From NCBI RefSeq assembly GCF_037113525.1, contig NZ_CP146963.1, forward strand, positions 1,364,001 through 1,428,000: 64,000 nt of DNA, in the 5' to 3' direction. The notes beneath the pieces were generated by a model. The model was not told the DNA's origin. It saw only the letters and a list, made by a program, of their open reading frames with translations, and ran no database searches. Position numbers and translations under genes: made by a program. The DNA comes from Butyrivibrio fibrisolvens (lineage in GTDB: Bacteria; Bacillota; Clostridia; Lachnospirales; Lachnospiraceae). Positions 8,799 to 18,237 of the stretch are shown here, one piece after another (the stretch's first letter is position 1; each line of letters opens with the position of its first letter).

Positions 8799-8866
8799 AA
8801 ATGTATGGCGGTTATTTTCGTATATCTATGTTATCAAACCGCCAGTATGTACCGGGGAGGATCTAT

Positions 8867-9793
8867 ATGAATAAAAAGCCTAGAAAGACGTTGGTGCGTG
8901 GGTTTAAGGATAATCTTCCTTATCTTCTTATGCTACTACCTGCCATTGTAACTGTTTTTCTTTTTAATTATCTGCCGATATATGGAGTTCTTATCGCTTT
9001 TCAGGACTTTATGCCCGGTGACAAGATCTTTTCAGACACAACCATATGGGTAGGATTTAGTAACTTTACAAGATTCTTTAGTGATGTTCAGTTCCTGCCG
9101 CTTATGAAGAACACTTTTTTATTGTGTATCTATGGTTTTATCATTGGTTTTCCACTTCCAATAATTGTTTCGCTTTCACTTAATGCACTTAGAAAAAAGA
9201 AAGCAGGCAAGATATTCCAGACCATTTTTACAGCGCCGCATTTTATCTCGCTTGTAGTACTTGTTGGTATGCTACAGCTCTTCTTCGGAAGATATGGACT
9301 TGTCAACAATATAGCGGCTGGTATGGGGCTTGAGAGATTCTCTTATTTCCTTGAAAACTCAGCTTTTAGACCTTTGTATATCTTGTCCAGTAACTGGCAG
9401 GATTTTGGATGGAGCGCAGTGATCTATATTGCAGCTTTGTCTAACGTGGATCCGGGTCAGCACGAAGCCGCTATGATCGACGGTGCCAGCAGATTCCAGA
9501 GGATACTTCATGTTGATATTCCTGCGATCATGCCTATGATAAGCGTGATGCTGATCATGTCCATCGGCGGTCTTATGGGAGTCGGTTATGAGAAGGCGCT
9601 CCTTATGCAGACAGATGGTAACCTTGCCGTGAGCGAACTGATAGCAACTTATGTATATAAGAAGGGTCTTACAGGAGTCCCTGATCAGGCATATGCTACA
9701 GCGATCGGACTTTTTAACTCGGTTATCAATGTGGTACTTTTGATCATTGCCAATACGCTATCGAAGCGTTTTTCTGAGAACTCTCTTTGGTGA
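8867..9793 (+). CDS. Carbohydrate ABC transporter permease (LplB/UgpA type)
   Basis: A 308-residue inner-membrane permease with about six helices and the EAA loop (QHEAAMIDGASRFQR) about two thirds in, which contacts the ATPase. The reading frame is open further upstream to an ATG at 8801, but that start would overlap the operator and hairpin and has no ribosome site; GGGGAGG sits eight bases before the ATG at 8867. It pairs with the next gene as the membrane core of a CUT1-like importer for oligosaccharides. No ATPase gene is present here, so a shared MsmK-like ATPase elsewhere is probable (known for such systems, not shown here). Confidence 0.9.
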   Translation: MNKKPRKTLVRGFKDNLPYLLMLLPAIVTVFLFNYLPIYGVLIAFQDFMPGDKIFSDTTIWVGFSNFTRFFSDVQFLPLMKNTFLLCIYGFIIGFPLPIIVSLSLNALRKKKAGKIFQTIFTAPHFISLVVLVGMLQLFFGRYGLVNNIAAGMGLERFSYFLENSAFRPLYILSSNWQDFGWSAVIYIAALSNVDPGQHEAAMIDGASRFQRILHVDIPAIMPMISVMLIMSIGGLMGVGYEKALLMQTDGNLAVSELIATYVYKKGLTGVPDQAYATAIGLFNSVINVVLLIIANTLSKRFSENSLW

Positions 9794-9819
9794 AAATATA
9801 TTTTATAAATGAGGTTAAT

Positions 9820-10764
9820 ATGGATAATTCTATCAGCAATACTTCTGCTTTAAATAAAGAGAAAGCCCTAATAAAGAGAAGATCTATCAAAAAGCTATCG
9901 CTTGGGGACAGAGTGTTCTATTTTATCAATACTTTGTTTCTGACACTGCTTGCACTGATAATCCTGTATCCTGTTTATTTTATCATCATAGCATCTATAT
10001 CAGATCCGGATGCGGTTTTGGGTGGTCAGGTTTATCTATATCCTGTCAAGATTACACTTGATGGATTTGAGAAGATACTTCACAGAAACGATATCTGGAC
10101 AGGTTATCTGAACACTATCTGGTACACAGTGATCACTGTGGTGTTGTCACTTGCTGTAACGATTCCTGCAGGATGGGCTCTTAGCAGGAAGAAACTTCCG
10201 GGCAGGAAATTCTGGATGGTCTTTTTTATAATTCCCATGTTCTTCGGAGGTGGTCTTATTCCTTTTTACAATGTTATGAGCAGTCTCCATCTTATCAATT
10301 CACAGTGGGCTATCATACTTCCGGCTATCCTGTCTGTATGGAATCTGTTCATGACCAAGACTTTCTTCGAGTCATCGATCCCTGAAGGATTATTGGAAGC
10401 GGCAAGAATTGATGGCGCGGGGAAGTTCAGGACTTTCTATTCTATAGTACTGCCACTTGCCAAACCTATCATTGCGGTTATGGCACTATACTACGCGGTA
10501 GGTCAGTGGAACAGCTACTTTAATGCGATGATCTTTTTGCAGGATGAGACCAAGTATCCGCTTCAGCTTGTACTTAAAGAGATACTGATCGCTTCAGAGA
10601 GCACTGTAGGAGGCAGCGGAGAGACAATACTGCAGCAGTACAGACTTGCTAACCAGCTCAAATACGTATCGGTTATCGTATCAAGTATTCCGGTTCTGTG
10701 CTTATATCCTTTTGTTCAGAAATATTTTGCACAGGGTGTAATGCTTGGATCTCTTAAAGACTGA
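9820..10764 (+). CDS. Carbohydrate ABC transporter permease (YtcP/AraQ type)
   Basis: A 314-residue second permease. About six helices follow a charged N-terminus, and the EAA loop reads LLEAARIDGAGKFRTF. The C-terminus ends QGVMLGSLKD, as is usual for YtcP-like subunits of LplABC-type importers. The ATG at 9820 is preferred over a TTG at 9787 because GAGG lies five bases before it. It follows the first permease by 26 bases and precedes the binding protein, forming a permease-permease-binding protein operon. Confidence 0.9.
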   Translation: MDNSISNTSALNKEKALIKRRSIKKLSLGDRVFYFINTLFLTLLALIILYPVYFIIIASISDPDAVLGGQVYLYPVKITLDGFEKILHRNDIWTGYLNTIWYTVITVVLSLAVTIPAGWALSRKKLPGRKFWMVFFIIPMFFGGGLIPFYNVMSSLHLINSQWAIILPAILSVWNLFMTKTFFESSIPEGLLEAARIDGAGKFRTFYSIVLPLAKPIIAVMALYYAVGQWNSYFNAMIFLQDETKYPLQLVLKEILIASESTVGGSGETILQQYRLANQLKYVSVIVSSIPVLCLYPFVQKYFAQGVMLGSLKD

Positions 10765-10850
10765 GTATCTTCAAGTGCTTGTCATGGAGGAATAATAAGA
10801 ACACTATATTAGATCATGTATCTGTATAAATACCATTTGGAGGAAAAAAT

Positions 10851-12542
10851 ATGAAAAGGTATAAAAAACTAAGTGCTCTGGTTCTTGCAGCGGTTATGAC
10901 TTCGTCGCTTGCCGGCTGCGGATCTGGAGATAAGCAAAGTGCATCAGCATCTGACATAGATGCACTTGTAAGTGAGTATGGATTTCAGTGGGAGGATCCT
11001 ACAAAGCCTATAGTCAATGAAAAAGGTTCACAGGAGATAAGCTTTAATATCTATTCTTCCAAGAACGCTTCTGCACTTGATTATAACGATATGAAGATCA
11101 TGCAGGATCTGTATGATCAGACTGGTGTCAAAGTAAACTGGGAGAATGTATCTGAATCTGTATATTCTCAGCAAAAGAGTCTTATCTTTGGTAACAGTGA
11201 GAACCGCCCTGATGCTATCTATCATGCAGGTATGGATTCGGGAGAGATAATCAAGTATGCAAAGCGTAAAGTTCTTTTGCCAATAAGTGATTATCTTGAT
11301 TATATGCCCAATCTTAAAAAGCTTCTGGAAGAACGTCCTGATATCAAGAACCAGCTGCTAAATGTAGAGGATGGCAAGATCTATTCCCTTCCTCGTATTG
11401 AAGAGATGGGACTTTTAGAGTTCCCTAACCTTCTGTTTCTGAATGCTCAGTGGGCCAAAGATGCTATAAATGCCGGAGCAGTTACAGGTTTATCTGAAAG
11501 CGATGTCCAGGACGGACTTACTCTTACAGCTGATCAGATGGAGCAGATCCTTGCTTACTTCAGAGACAATGATATGAACGGCAATGGTAAGAGCGATGAT
11601 GAAAGACCTCTTAGCTTTGTATATAACAACTGGCAGGGCAATCAGTGCGATCTGTATGGTATGTTCGGCCTTAATGATAACCTTGAGCACAGAGTTGTTG
11701 TAGATGGCAAGGTGACATATACAGTTACTGATGACAGATTCAAGGAAGCTACTAATTATATAGCAAGCTGGGTAGACAATGGCCTTATCGACAAGGTTTC
11801 ATTCGAGCAGAGCCAGGACAACTTCCTTGCAGGCGGCAAAGGCCTTGAAACATATGGCGCTTTCTACTGGTGGGAGAGTGAGACAGTAGTATCTAATCCT
11901 GAAGATTATATCGTATGCAGTCCTCTTATCGGACCAAACGGCGATCAGACAATCTGTGTATCCAATAACCCTGAGATTGGAACAGGTGAAGTTGTAGTGT
12001 TTGCAGATTGTAAATATCCTGAGATCCTCCTTGCATACTTCGACCGCTACTATGATCCGCTTATATCCGCACAGATCAACTATGGTCCTGTAGGCGTTGT
12101 ATATGAAGAGGAACTTGATGATAGCGGAATGCTGGTTCAAAAGCCGCTTCCGGAGGGAGTTACAGCTGATGAACTTCGTCTTCAGAATGCGCCTCTTGGC
12201 ATCATCAATCTTGGAGAGTATGCATGGAACAATGTTGTCAACATGGAGCCTAGAGCAAAACTCCGCCTTGAGAGACTTGATCAGGTGGCAAGACCTTATG
12301 TAGATGCTAAGGTAACCCCATGTCCTAACCTTCAGTTCACTCTTGAAGAGCTCAATACTCTTGGCAACTACGAAAGCAACATGAATGACTATATAAGGAC
12401 CAATCTCATTGCATGGCTTATGAAAGGCGGCGTGACAGACAGCGACTGGGAAGCTTTCCAGAATGACCTTAATGGCAAAGTTAAACTTCCTGAGATCCAG
12501 CAGGTATATCAGGATGCTTATGACAGATATATAAGTCAGTAA
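10851..12542 (+). CDS. Extracellular sugar-binding lipoprotein (LplA-like, family 1 solute-binding)
   Basis: A 563-residue secreted binding protein. The signal peptide ends in the lipobox LAGC with Cys23, so it is anchored to the outer face of the membrane. The mature part is long for this class but typical of LplA-like proteins that go with LplB/YtcP permeases. Acidic loops (DNDMNGNGKSDDE around residues 240-250) resemble calcium-binding loops seen in large oligosaccharide-binding proteins. GGAGG precedes the ATG. Given the downstream glycan-binding and GH32-like lipoproteins it likely captures fructo-oligosaccharides; that ligand is inferred from context only. Confidence 0.88.
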   Translation: MKRYKKLSALVLAAVMTSSLAGCGSGDKQSASASDIDALVSEYGFQWEDPTKPIVNEKGSQEISFNIYSSKNASALDYNDMKIMQDLYDQTGVKVNWENVSESVYSQQKSLIFGNSENRPDAIYHAGMDSGEIIKYAKRKVLLPISDYLDYMPNLKKLLEERPDIKNQLLNVEDGKIYSLPRIEEMGLLEFPNLLFLNAQWAKDAINAGAVTGLSESDVQDGLTLTADQMEQILAYFRDNDMNGNGKSDDERPLSFVYNNWQGNQCDLYGMFGLNDNLEHRVVVDGKVTYTVTDDRFKEATNYIASWVDNGLIDKVSFEQSQDNFLAGGKGLETYGAFYWWESETVVSNPEDYIVCSPLIGPNGDQTICVSNNPEIGTGEVVVFADCKYPEILLAYFDRYYDPLISAQINYGPVGVVYEEELDDSGMLVQKPLPEGVTADELRLQNAPLGIINLGEYAWNNVVNMEPRAKLRLERLDQVARPYVDAKVTPCPNLQFTLEELNTLGNYESNMNDYIRTNLIAWLMKGGVTDSDWEAFQNDLNGKVKLPEIQQVYQDAYDRYISQ

Positions 12543-12661
12543 AACTGCAAGTATATCAAAACAAAATATAAAAGGTATTAGAGAATTTTTGTAGCAAAAA
12601 TAAGTTCCTGTAAGTCTATATAGACAGCTAGGGACCAAATAATATAAAAGAGGGAATGAGA

Positions 12662-14497
12662 ATGAGAAAAAAGTTTGTGGCAATGCTTATGACACTTATA
12701 TGTACAGTATCAGTAGCTGCCTGTTCAAACGGCGCAGCATCAGGCGGTGATAATACTGCTCCTGTAATAGAGGGAGCTGCTGATGCTACAGTTATGGCCG
12801 GAACAGAGTTTGATGCACTTAGCGGCATAACAGCATCTGATGATCAGGATGGCGACCTTAGCAGTGTGATCAAGGTTGAGGCTACTCCTTCACTTGATTT
12901 TAAGAACGGTAAGGCAACACCTGAGAATGCAGGATCTTATGAGCTTGTATATTCTGTAACAGATAAGGGAGGTCTTACTACTGAAAGCTATGCAACTCTT
13001 ACTGTTACCAAGATGACTGGGGACGAGGAAGTTTATAAAGAGTTTGATTTTAGTAAGGCCGGAGAAGTAGATAATAAAGGCTGGGAAGTTAAGATAGGTG
13101 ACAATGCCAAGGCAACAGGTCAGCTCAAGCAGGGCGCATATGTTTTTGATATAGAAAATCCCGGAGAGTCTGATGGAGAAGTTGCTCTTTCCAAATCAGG
13201 ATTTGAAGTCAAAAAAGCTGACTATACTGTAAAAGTCTGGGCTAAGTCAACAAAGCCAACATATGCACATATCATAGCAAGAGATGAAAACGCGGCAGAC
13301 TGGGCTACTTTTGGCGGATCTTATAACGTTCAGATCACAGAAGAGGTAGCACCTTACGAACTTACTTTTTCTTCAGATAAAGAGGGTAAGTGCGAGCTCA
13401 TGATCAATATGGGCAAGATCACACCTAACCCTGATAATGCAGAAGATACAACACCTGAAGACTTCACTGTAACTATTGATAAGATCGAGATCTATGAAAG
13501 TGTTGGTGAAGAGGAGCTTGTAGCTTCATACACAGCTGATCCTTCTAAAGATAATCTTACTGTAGAAGCAGGCGACGGTGCAGAGGCCGGGGTTACATTC
13601 GAAGATGGCAGCGCCAAGACTGATATTACAGCTTATCCATCTGCTGATGGCGGAGTATGGAGCATTAAGACAGATATTTCAATAGGCGATGTTAAGATTG
13701 AGAATGGAAAGAAGTACTATTACAGATTCAATGTTAATGCTGCTAACGGACAGACTGGTGAAGTTCTGGTAGAAAGTAGGGAAAAGGGCTTTGAGTGCAG
13801 AGCTAACTTTAATACGCTGGATGCACCTGCCGGTGAGGAGATAACAGTCGAGGGCGTATTTACTGCAGAAGCTGACGTAGAGGATCCTGTTATCCGCCTT
13901 CAGATAGGTAACGCTCCTGAGGGAGTAACTGATAATGAGATAGTTATAAACAGCATCGAATTTGGAACAGTAGAAGGTGATAAGGAAGTTACTAAGACAA
14001 TTGATTCTTTCATGGCATTTGGAAGAAATAGTGCCAACGCAGATAATACAGATCTTCCATGGGAGACCTTCAATGGAACTGATGAAGATAATGACAAGGG
14101 AGTTGGCGTTATCTGGGCAGAAGACGGAAGCTTCTTTTACCGTATTGATAATGGAGGCACAGTAGACTGGCACAACAAGCTTATCTGCGGTTATACAGGC
14201 AATCCTCTTACTCTTGAATCAGATGCTTACTATACGATCGAGATAACAGTTAAGGCACAAAAGCCTGTATCTTGCGGAGTATTCCTCAATCCTATGGGAG
14301 ACTGGGATCCCAGGATCTCAGAAGGAATGGATATCACAACTGAGTATCAGACCTTCAGATTTACTACTACAGATACATTCATCACAGATATGGATTTCGA
14401 GCTTCTGTTCCAGTTTGGTTCTGAGGACACAGCAGCTATGGGAGAAAATACTATAGAGTTTTCTAACATTACTATCTATAAGATGAGCGCTATGTAA
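12662..14497 (+). CDS. Surface lipoprotein with Ig-like domain and carbohydrate-binding modules
   Basis: A 611-residue surface protein with no visible catalytic domain. A signal peptide ends in VAAC (about residues 18-21), then an Ig-like domain of the DUF5011 kind follows (APVIEGAADAT, DDQDGDLSS, GSYELVYSVTDKGG, about 30-115). After it come three jelly-roll-like modules resembling CBM4/9: about 120-280, 280-440 and 445-611. The last has exposed aromatic residues (DWHNKL, GDWDPR). It probably holds polysaccharide at the cell surface for the neighbouring GH32-like enzyme and importer, playing the part SusD/SGBP proteins play in Bacteroidetes. I start at 12662 since AGGG is seven bases away; the ATG at 12656 would leave one. 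Confidence 0.75.
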   Translation: MRKKFVAMLMTLICTVSVAACSNGAASGGDNTAPVIEGAADATVMAGTEFDALSGITASDDQDGDLSSVIKVEATPSLDFKNGKATPENAGSYELVYSVTDKGGLTTESYATLTVTKMTGDEEVYKEFDFSKAGEVDNKGWEVKIGDNAKATGQLKQGAYVFDIENPGESDGEVALSKSGFEVKKADYTVKVWAKSTKPTYAHIIARDENAADWATFGGSYNVQITEEVAPYELTFSSDKEGKCELMINMGKITPNPDNAEDTTPEDFTVTIDKIEIYESVGEEELVASYTADPSKDNLTVEAGDGAEAGVTFEDGSAKTDITAYPSADGGVWSIKTDISIGDVKIENGKKYYYRFNVNAANGQTGEVLVESREKGFECRANFNTLDAPAGEEITVEGVFTAEADVEDPVIRLQIGNAPEGVTDNEIVINSIEFGTVEGDKEVTKTIDSFMAFGRNSANADNTDLPWETFNGTDEDNDKGVGVIWAEDGSFFYRIDNGGTVDWHNKLICGYTGNPLTLESDAYYTIEITVKAQKPVSCGVFLNPMGDWDPRISEGMDITTEYQTFRFTTTDTFITDMDFELLFQFGSEDTAAMGENTIEFSNITIYKMSAM

Positions 14498-14745
14498 GGC
14501 GGCGGAAGATAGTAAACGTTAGGGGATTTATATAAAGTGAGCAGACAGGCCGGGCGGTACAAAATGCTTTGGCCTGTTTGACTTATATATGTAATGTGAA
14601 TGATTGATGCCTACGGGATCATTAAAGATTAAGACCAAAACACTTGCTATAAAATTAGTGTTTGGGCGTTGGTAAAAAACATACGAATTAGATACAGATT
14701 ATCAGACTTTCTAATGATATGTCTGTACATGAGGATTTTTATTTT

Positions 14746-16296
14746 ATGAAAAATAAGTTATTAGGAATTGCCAGGATCATGAGCATTCTATGCGTCTTTA
14801 CTGCGGGATGCAGTATTGGGCAGGAGCCTTTCCAAAAAAATTTAGAATATGATGATGAAGGGGAACCTTTTGTGGAAAATACAAATGATAAAGATTTCTC
14901 GGAGCTTACAACTCCCGGAAGTATGGAAAAAGCATATGAATACAAAAACTTTTTTCTCCCGGGATTATGTGGTACAAATCAGCCATATGTAGGTGACTGT
15001 ATGGCATATTATGAAGACGGAACATATTATATCTATTATCTCAAAGATGGCGGAGATTCATATAATCACTCAGTATTCCTGACCAAGACAACAGACTTTG
15101 TAACTTATGAAGAAGTGGAAGGCCCTGTGCTTGAAGCTGACAAAGCAGGCGGTCAGGATGCATGGATAGGAACAGGATCTGTTGTGAAAATAGGTGATGA
15201 ATATCTATTCTTCTACACAGGACACGGATCTCATCCTACCTGTGAATATGCAGAGACTATCAAGGTTGCAAGAGGAACTAGTCCTACAGAGTTTGAAAAG
15301 GACGAGACTTTCGAGATCATACCTCCTGATGAACTTGGACAAAAGAATGATTTTAGGGATCCGCAGGCATATTATGATGAAGAAACAGGTAATATAGTGC
15401 TTACAGTTACTGCATCTAAGGATAATGTTGCAAGGATCCTTAAGTACACGCTAAGCTCTGATCTTAAAGAAGTGACTTATGATGGAGTTATCTTCGATGA
15501 TCCTACTAAAGAGTTCTGGAATCTTGAGTGTTCTGATACTTTTAAAATAGGAGACAAGTATTACATCACATATTCAGCACAGGATGATACTCTCTGGTAT
15601 GCAGTATCAGATACGCCTTACGGGCCTTATGAGAATGCTGCAAGAATTGATGGCAAGCTCTTCTATGCGGCCAAGCACGTAGAGGGTCCTGATGGAATGT
15701 ATATGGTAGCATGGGCCAGAAGAAGTGATTCACCTTCTGACATCATGGGTGTAACAGCCTGGGCAGGGAACCTTATAGTCATGAAGATCTGTCAAAATGA
15801 GGATGGAAGTCTGTATCTTGCACCTGTTGACAAGATCGTGGAGCAGTACAAGGATAGAAGAAAGCCTCTTATGGCACAGGATGATGTGAACATAACAGCG
15901 GGCTCTAGATATTACTACGAAGAGTATTTTAACTGCTATGAAAGCTTTATGCTGACCGGTAAGTTCACATATTCCGGTAATGGAAGCTTTGGACTTGCCT
16001 TTGATTATAATGGCAATAGTGATAATTACAAGATGATAAGCATAGATACAAGGACTCAGCTTCTTGATCTTAATTTTAATGAAGGTACGACAGATATCAC
16101 TTCTACAAGCGTATCACTAAAAGAAGGCGAGACATACTCTTTTACCTATATTCAGGAAGGCTCTGTAGGTGTCTTCTACATAGATGGTCAGGCATCACTT
16201 ACAGTAAGGCTCTACGGAGTGTCCGGCAAGAGCATCAGACTCTTTGCAGAAGACTGCACAGTGGACTTTACGGATCTTAGAGAGTATACGAGGTGA
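14746..16296 (+). CDS. GH32-like beta-fructosidase lipoprotein
   Basis: A 516-residue lipoprotein (lipobox TAGC, Cys22) with the five-blade propeller signature of clan GH-J. The RDP motif is at residues 204-206 (DFRDPQAYY), the EC motif at 261-262 (WNLECSDTF), and a WIGTGSV segment matches the FSGSAV element. The first block, normally WMNDPNG, is replaced by a YVGDCMAYYEDG segment with Asp84 as candidate nucleophile. A beta-sandwich-like region occupies about 385-516. It should cleave fructans such as levan or inulin at the cell surface. The unusual first block means activity and linkage preference are uncertain. The ATG at 14746 has GAGG 11 bases upstream; the upstream in-frame ATG at 14719 has none. 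Confidence 0.78.
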   Translation: MKNKLLGIARIMSILCVFTAGCSIGQEPFQKNLEYDDEGEPFVENTNDKDFSELTTPGSMEKAYEYKNFFLPGLCGTNQPYVGDCMAYYEDGTYYIYYLKDGGDSYNHSVFLTKTTDFVTYEEVEGPVLEADKAGGQDAWIGTGSVVKIGDEYLFFYTGHGSHPTCEYAETIKVARGTSPTEFEKDETFEIIPPDELGQKNDFRDPQAYYDEETGNIVLTVTASKDNVARILKYTLSSDLKEVTYDGVIFDDPTKEFWNLECSDTFKIGDKYYITYSAQDDTLWYAVSDTPYGPYENAARIDGKLFYAAKHVEGPDGMYMVAWARRSDSPSDIMGVTAWAGNLIVMKICQNEDGSLYLAPVDKIVEQYKDRRKPLMAQDDVNITAGSRYYYEEYFNCYESFMLTGKFTYSGNGSFGLAFDYNGNSDNYKMISIDTRTQLLDLNFNEGTTDITSTSVSLKEGETYSFTYIQEGSVGVFYIDGQASLTVRLYGVSGKSIRLFAEDCTVDFTDLREYTR

Positions 16297-16336
16297 TGAT
16301 CGTAAATAGTAGGGCAACTGATATTGCCTAATGGCT

Positions 16337-16381
16337 AAGCTTCTCACATGAGGGTTAACTTATCATGTGGGAAGCTTTTTA
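16337..16381 (+). terminator. Rho-independent terminator of the sugar operon
   Basis: A 15-pair stem with one T-G pair (AAGCTTCTCACATGA at 16337-16351 with 16363-16377) is followed by a T run. It lies 40 bases after the GH32-like gene. Confidence 0.88.
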
Positions 16382-16396
16382 ATTTTAAAGTAACTG

Positions 16397-16748
16397 AAAC
16401 TTCGCACTTGCCAAACATACGCCACCCTTTGAGGCAGCGCCGATGCGGATAGTTTATAATGCATTTTCATATCTTGAATGTGTTATAAATTCAAGGACAT
16501 AGAAATACATCCATGTATTTCTATACATGTCTAGTTACATCCTGTAACCGGGCATGATATCTGGATTTTTATATTCTAGGGTCTGAAACTCGCTTCGCTC
16601 AGACATGCAGACCCTAAGAAGAATATAAAAATCCATCTCTCATGCTCCTGAATTTTATAACACCTTCAAAAGATATGAAAATGCATTATAAACTATCCGC
16701 ATCGGCACTACCGCAAAGGATGGTGTATGTTTGGCAAGTGCGAAGTTT
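16397..16748. repeat. Large branched inverted-repeat element A
   Basis: About 350 bases fold back on themselves. Outer arms of about 78 bases (from AAACTTCGCACTTGCC at 16397 to its complement ending at 16748) match closely, and a GTGTTATAAA pair continues inward. Inside are AGAAATACAT-CC-ATGTATTTCT, GTTACA-TCC-TGTAAC, and a long stem from GCATGATATCTGGA to TCATGC whose tip is CTCGCTTCGCTC (16589-16600). No real gene fits: the 79-codon frame at 16642-16881 is just arm sequence. It shares its inner core and tip with the element at 18238-18432. Confidence 0.8.
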
Positions 16749-17076
16749 GAGTAAAGTAAAATGTACTGCCAAAATAAAGAAAACAGAACAGTTGACAGTT
16801 ATTCAAGAAGTAAAAATTAAAAATCCCAAAAAGAATTTAGAAAAAAATAAGAAGTGTACGATATATTTATTGATATACTAGAAAATAACGTAAGTGGCTA
16901 ATAACACCTTCAAGATACAAAAAAGCATAATACACTGCCTAAAAGGGGCGTATTGGCAGTAATATGCAAATTTCAAAGCACAATAAATCGGTCAGTTATA
17001 CACTGCTTTCATCGGCTAAAGGTGTAAAAGAGCAAAAAACAATTGAAATCCGAATAAAAATGGTATAATATTTAAT
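16749..17076. other. Gene-free stretch with decayed copies of element A arms
   Basis: No gene is visible. At 16900-16950 the sequence TAACACCTTCAAGATAC and what follows echo the right arm of element A (TAACACCTTCAAAAGATATG at 16658). A second echo (CACTGCTTTCATCGGC) is near 17005. These look like degenerate duplications of the inverted-repeat element. Confidence 0.45.
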
Positions 17077-17210
17077 TGTATACAATATAAAATATACATT
17101 TTTTACCTAATGTCGCGAGCAAAGCGAGTGGCTAATGGTTCAAATTGATGAAGCTTGCGTCATCAATTTGGGTTTGAAAGTGGAACACTTTCAAACTTAT
17201 ATTGTATACA
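17077..17210. repeat. Branched inverted-repeat element C upstream of DUF3737 gene
   Basis: A perfect 14-pair outer stem (17077-17090 with 17197-17210, containing TGTATACA) encloses AAATTGATGA/TCATCAATTT (17142-17169) and GTTTGAAAGTG-GAA-CACTTTCAAAC (17172-17196), as well as a GCGAGCAAAGCGAG motif near 17114. It ends 54 bases before the GTG start at 17264 and may shape that gene's leader. Confidence 0.65.
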
Positions 17211-17263
17211 TAAGAATTATTAGCGTGATATTAGTTTGATAGGTACATGTAGGAGGTTTAGTA

Positions 17264-18184
17264 GTGTCCGATTCTAAGAGATTTAATCCTGTAAGAAGAT
17301 CAGGTGAAGAGATACATGAAGAGCAGTTGTCAGGTGAGAGAGCACTCTATAGAGGGCGTGATCTTAAGATATATGATACAGTTTTTCATGATGGAGAGTC
17401 TCCGCTTAAGGAGAGCAGGAATATAGAGCTGTATGGCTGTGAGTTTCAGTGGAAATATCCCGTATGGTATGCTGACAATGTATATGCCAAGGACTGCGTA
17501 TGGCAGGAAATGGGCAGATCAGGAGTCTGGTATACAAATAATATGACAATTGAAGACAGCCTTATTGGTGCTCCCAAGAATTTCAGACGATGTAAGAATT
17601 TAAAGATCAGGAATTCATCAATGCCTAATGCACAGGAGACATTGTGGATGTGCGATGGAGTGGAGCTATCCAATGTTACAGCAAGAGGCGACTACTTTGG
17701 AATGAATTCTGATAATATCAAAGTAGATCACCTGGAGCTTTTTGGCAATTATGCTTTTGATGGTTCTAAAAATGTAGAAGTCAGAAATTCAAGGCTTGTG
17801 ACCAAGGACTGCTTCTGGAACTGCGAGAATGTTACAGTTTATGATTCCTACATTTCAGGCGAGTACCTTGCATGGAACACTAAGAACCTTACACTTGTTA
17901 ACTGTACAATCGAGTCCAATCAGGGCCTTTGCTACATTAATAATCTTAAGATGGTTAATTGCAAGCTTGTTAATACGACTCTAGCATTTGAGTACGCATA
18001 CGACGTTGATGCAGAGATCATCAATAAAGTCGATGGAATCCTCAACCCAGGTTCAGGATCTATCAAGGCAAGAAAAATTGCAGAACTTATCGTTGAGCCA
18101 GATAACTGTGATATCTCTAAGACTAATATTATGGTCAAGGACGCTGAAAGTGGCGAAGTGAGAAGCATTTCTATAGCGAAATAA
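17264..18184 (+). CDS. DUF3737 family beta-helix protein
   Basis: A 306-residue cytoplasmic protein recognisable as DUF3737. It is made of short repeating strands with recurring (V/I)xNSxL, NCENVTVYDSYI and NTKNLTLVNCTI patterns, as in right-handed parallel beta-helices. It starts with GTG; AGGAGG lies seven bases upstream, and no ATG start is available. DUF3737 genes are often next to PatB/MalY-type lyases, as here (18465). No catalytic residues can be named and its role is unknown. Two large inverted-repeat elements flank the gene. Confidence 0.85.
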   Translation: MSDSKRFNPVRRSGEEIHEEQLSGERALYRGRDLKIYDTVFHDGESPLKESRNIELYGCEFQWKYPVWYADNVYAKDCVWQEMGRSGVWYTNNMTIEDSLIGAPKNFRRCKNLKIRNSSMPNAQETLWMCDGVELSNVTARGDYFGMNSDNIKVDHLELFGNYAFDGSKNVEVRNSRLVTKDCFWNCENVTVYDSYISGEYLAWNTKNLTLVNCTIESNQGLCYINNLKMVNCKLVNTTLAFEYAYDVDAEIINKVDGILNPGSGSIKARKIAELIVEPDNCDISKTNIMVKDAESGEVRSISIAK

Positions 18185-18237
18185 ATTATGCTTTTACACA
18201 TATAAATTTTACTACTATCTTGAAGATTCCTGAGGTT

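Noticed and set aside
11799..12683. 294-codon minus-strand frame across the end of the sugar-binding protein gene
   Set aside because: It runs opposite a well-supported lipoprotein gene and past its stop, with no plausible start site; composition is typical of antisense translation.
16642..16881. 79-codon plus-strand frame
   Set aside because: It is built from the right arm of inverted-repeat element A; no ribosome site and no protein-like pattern.
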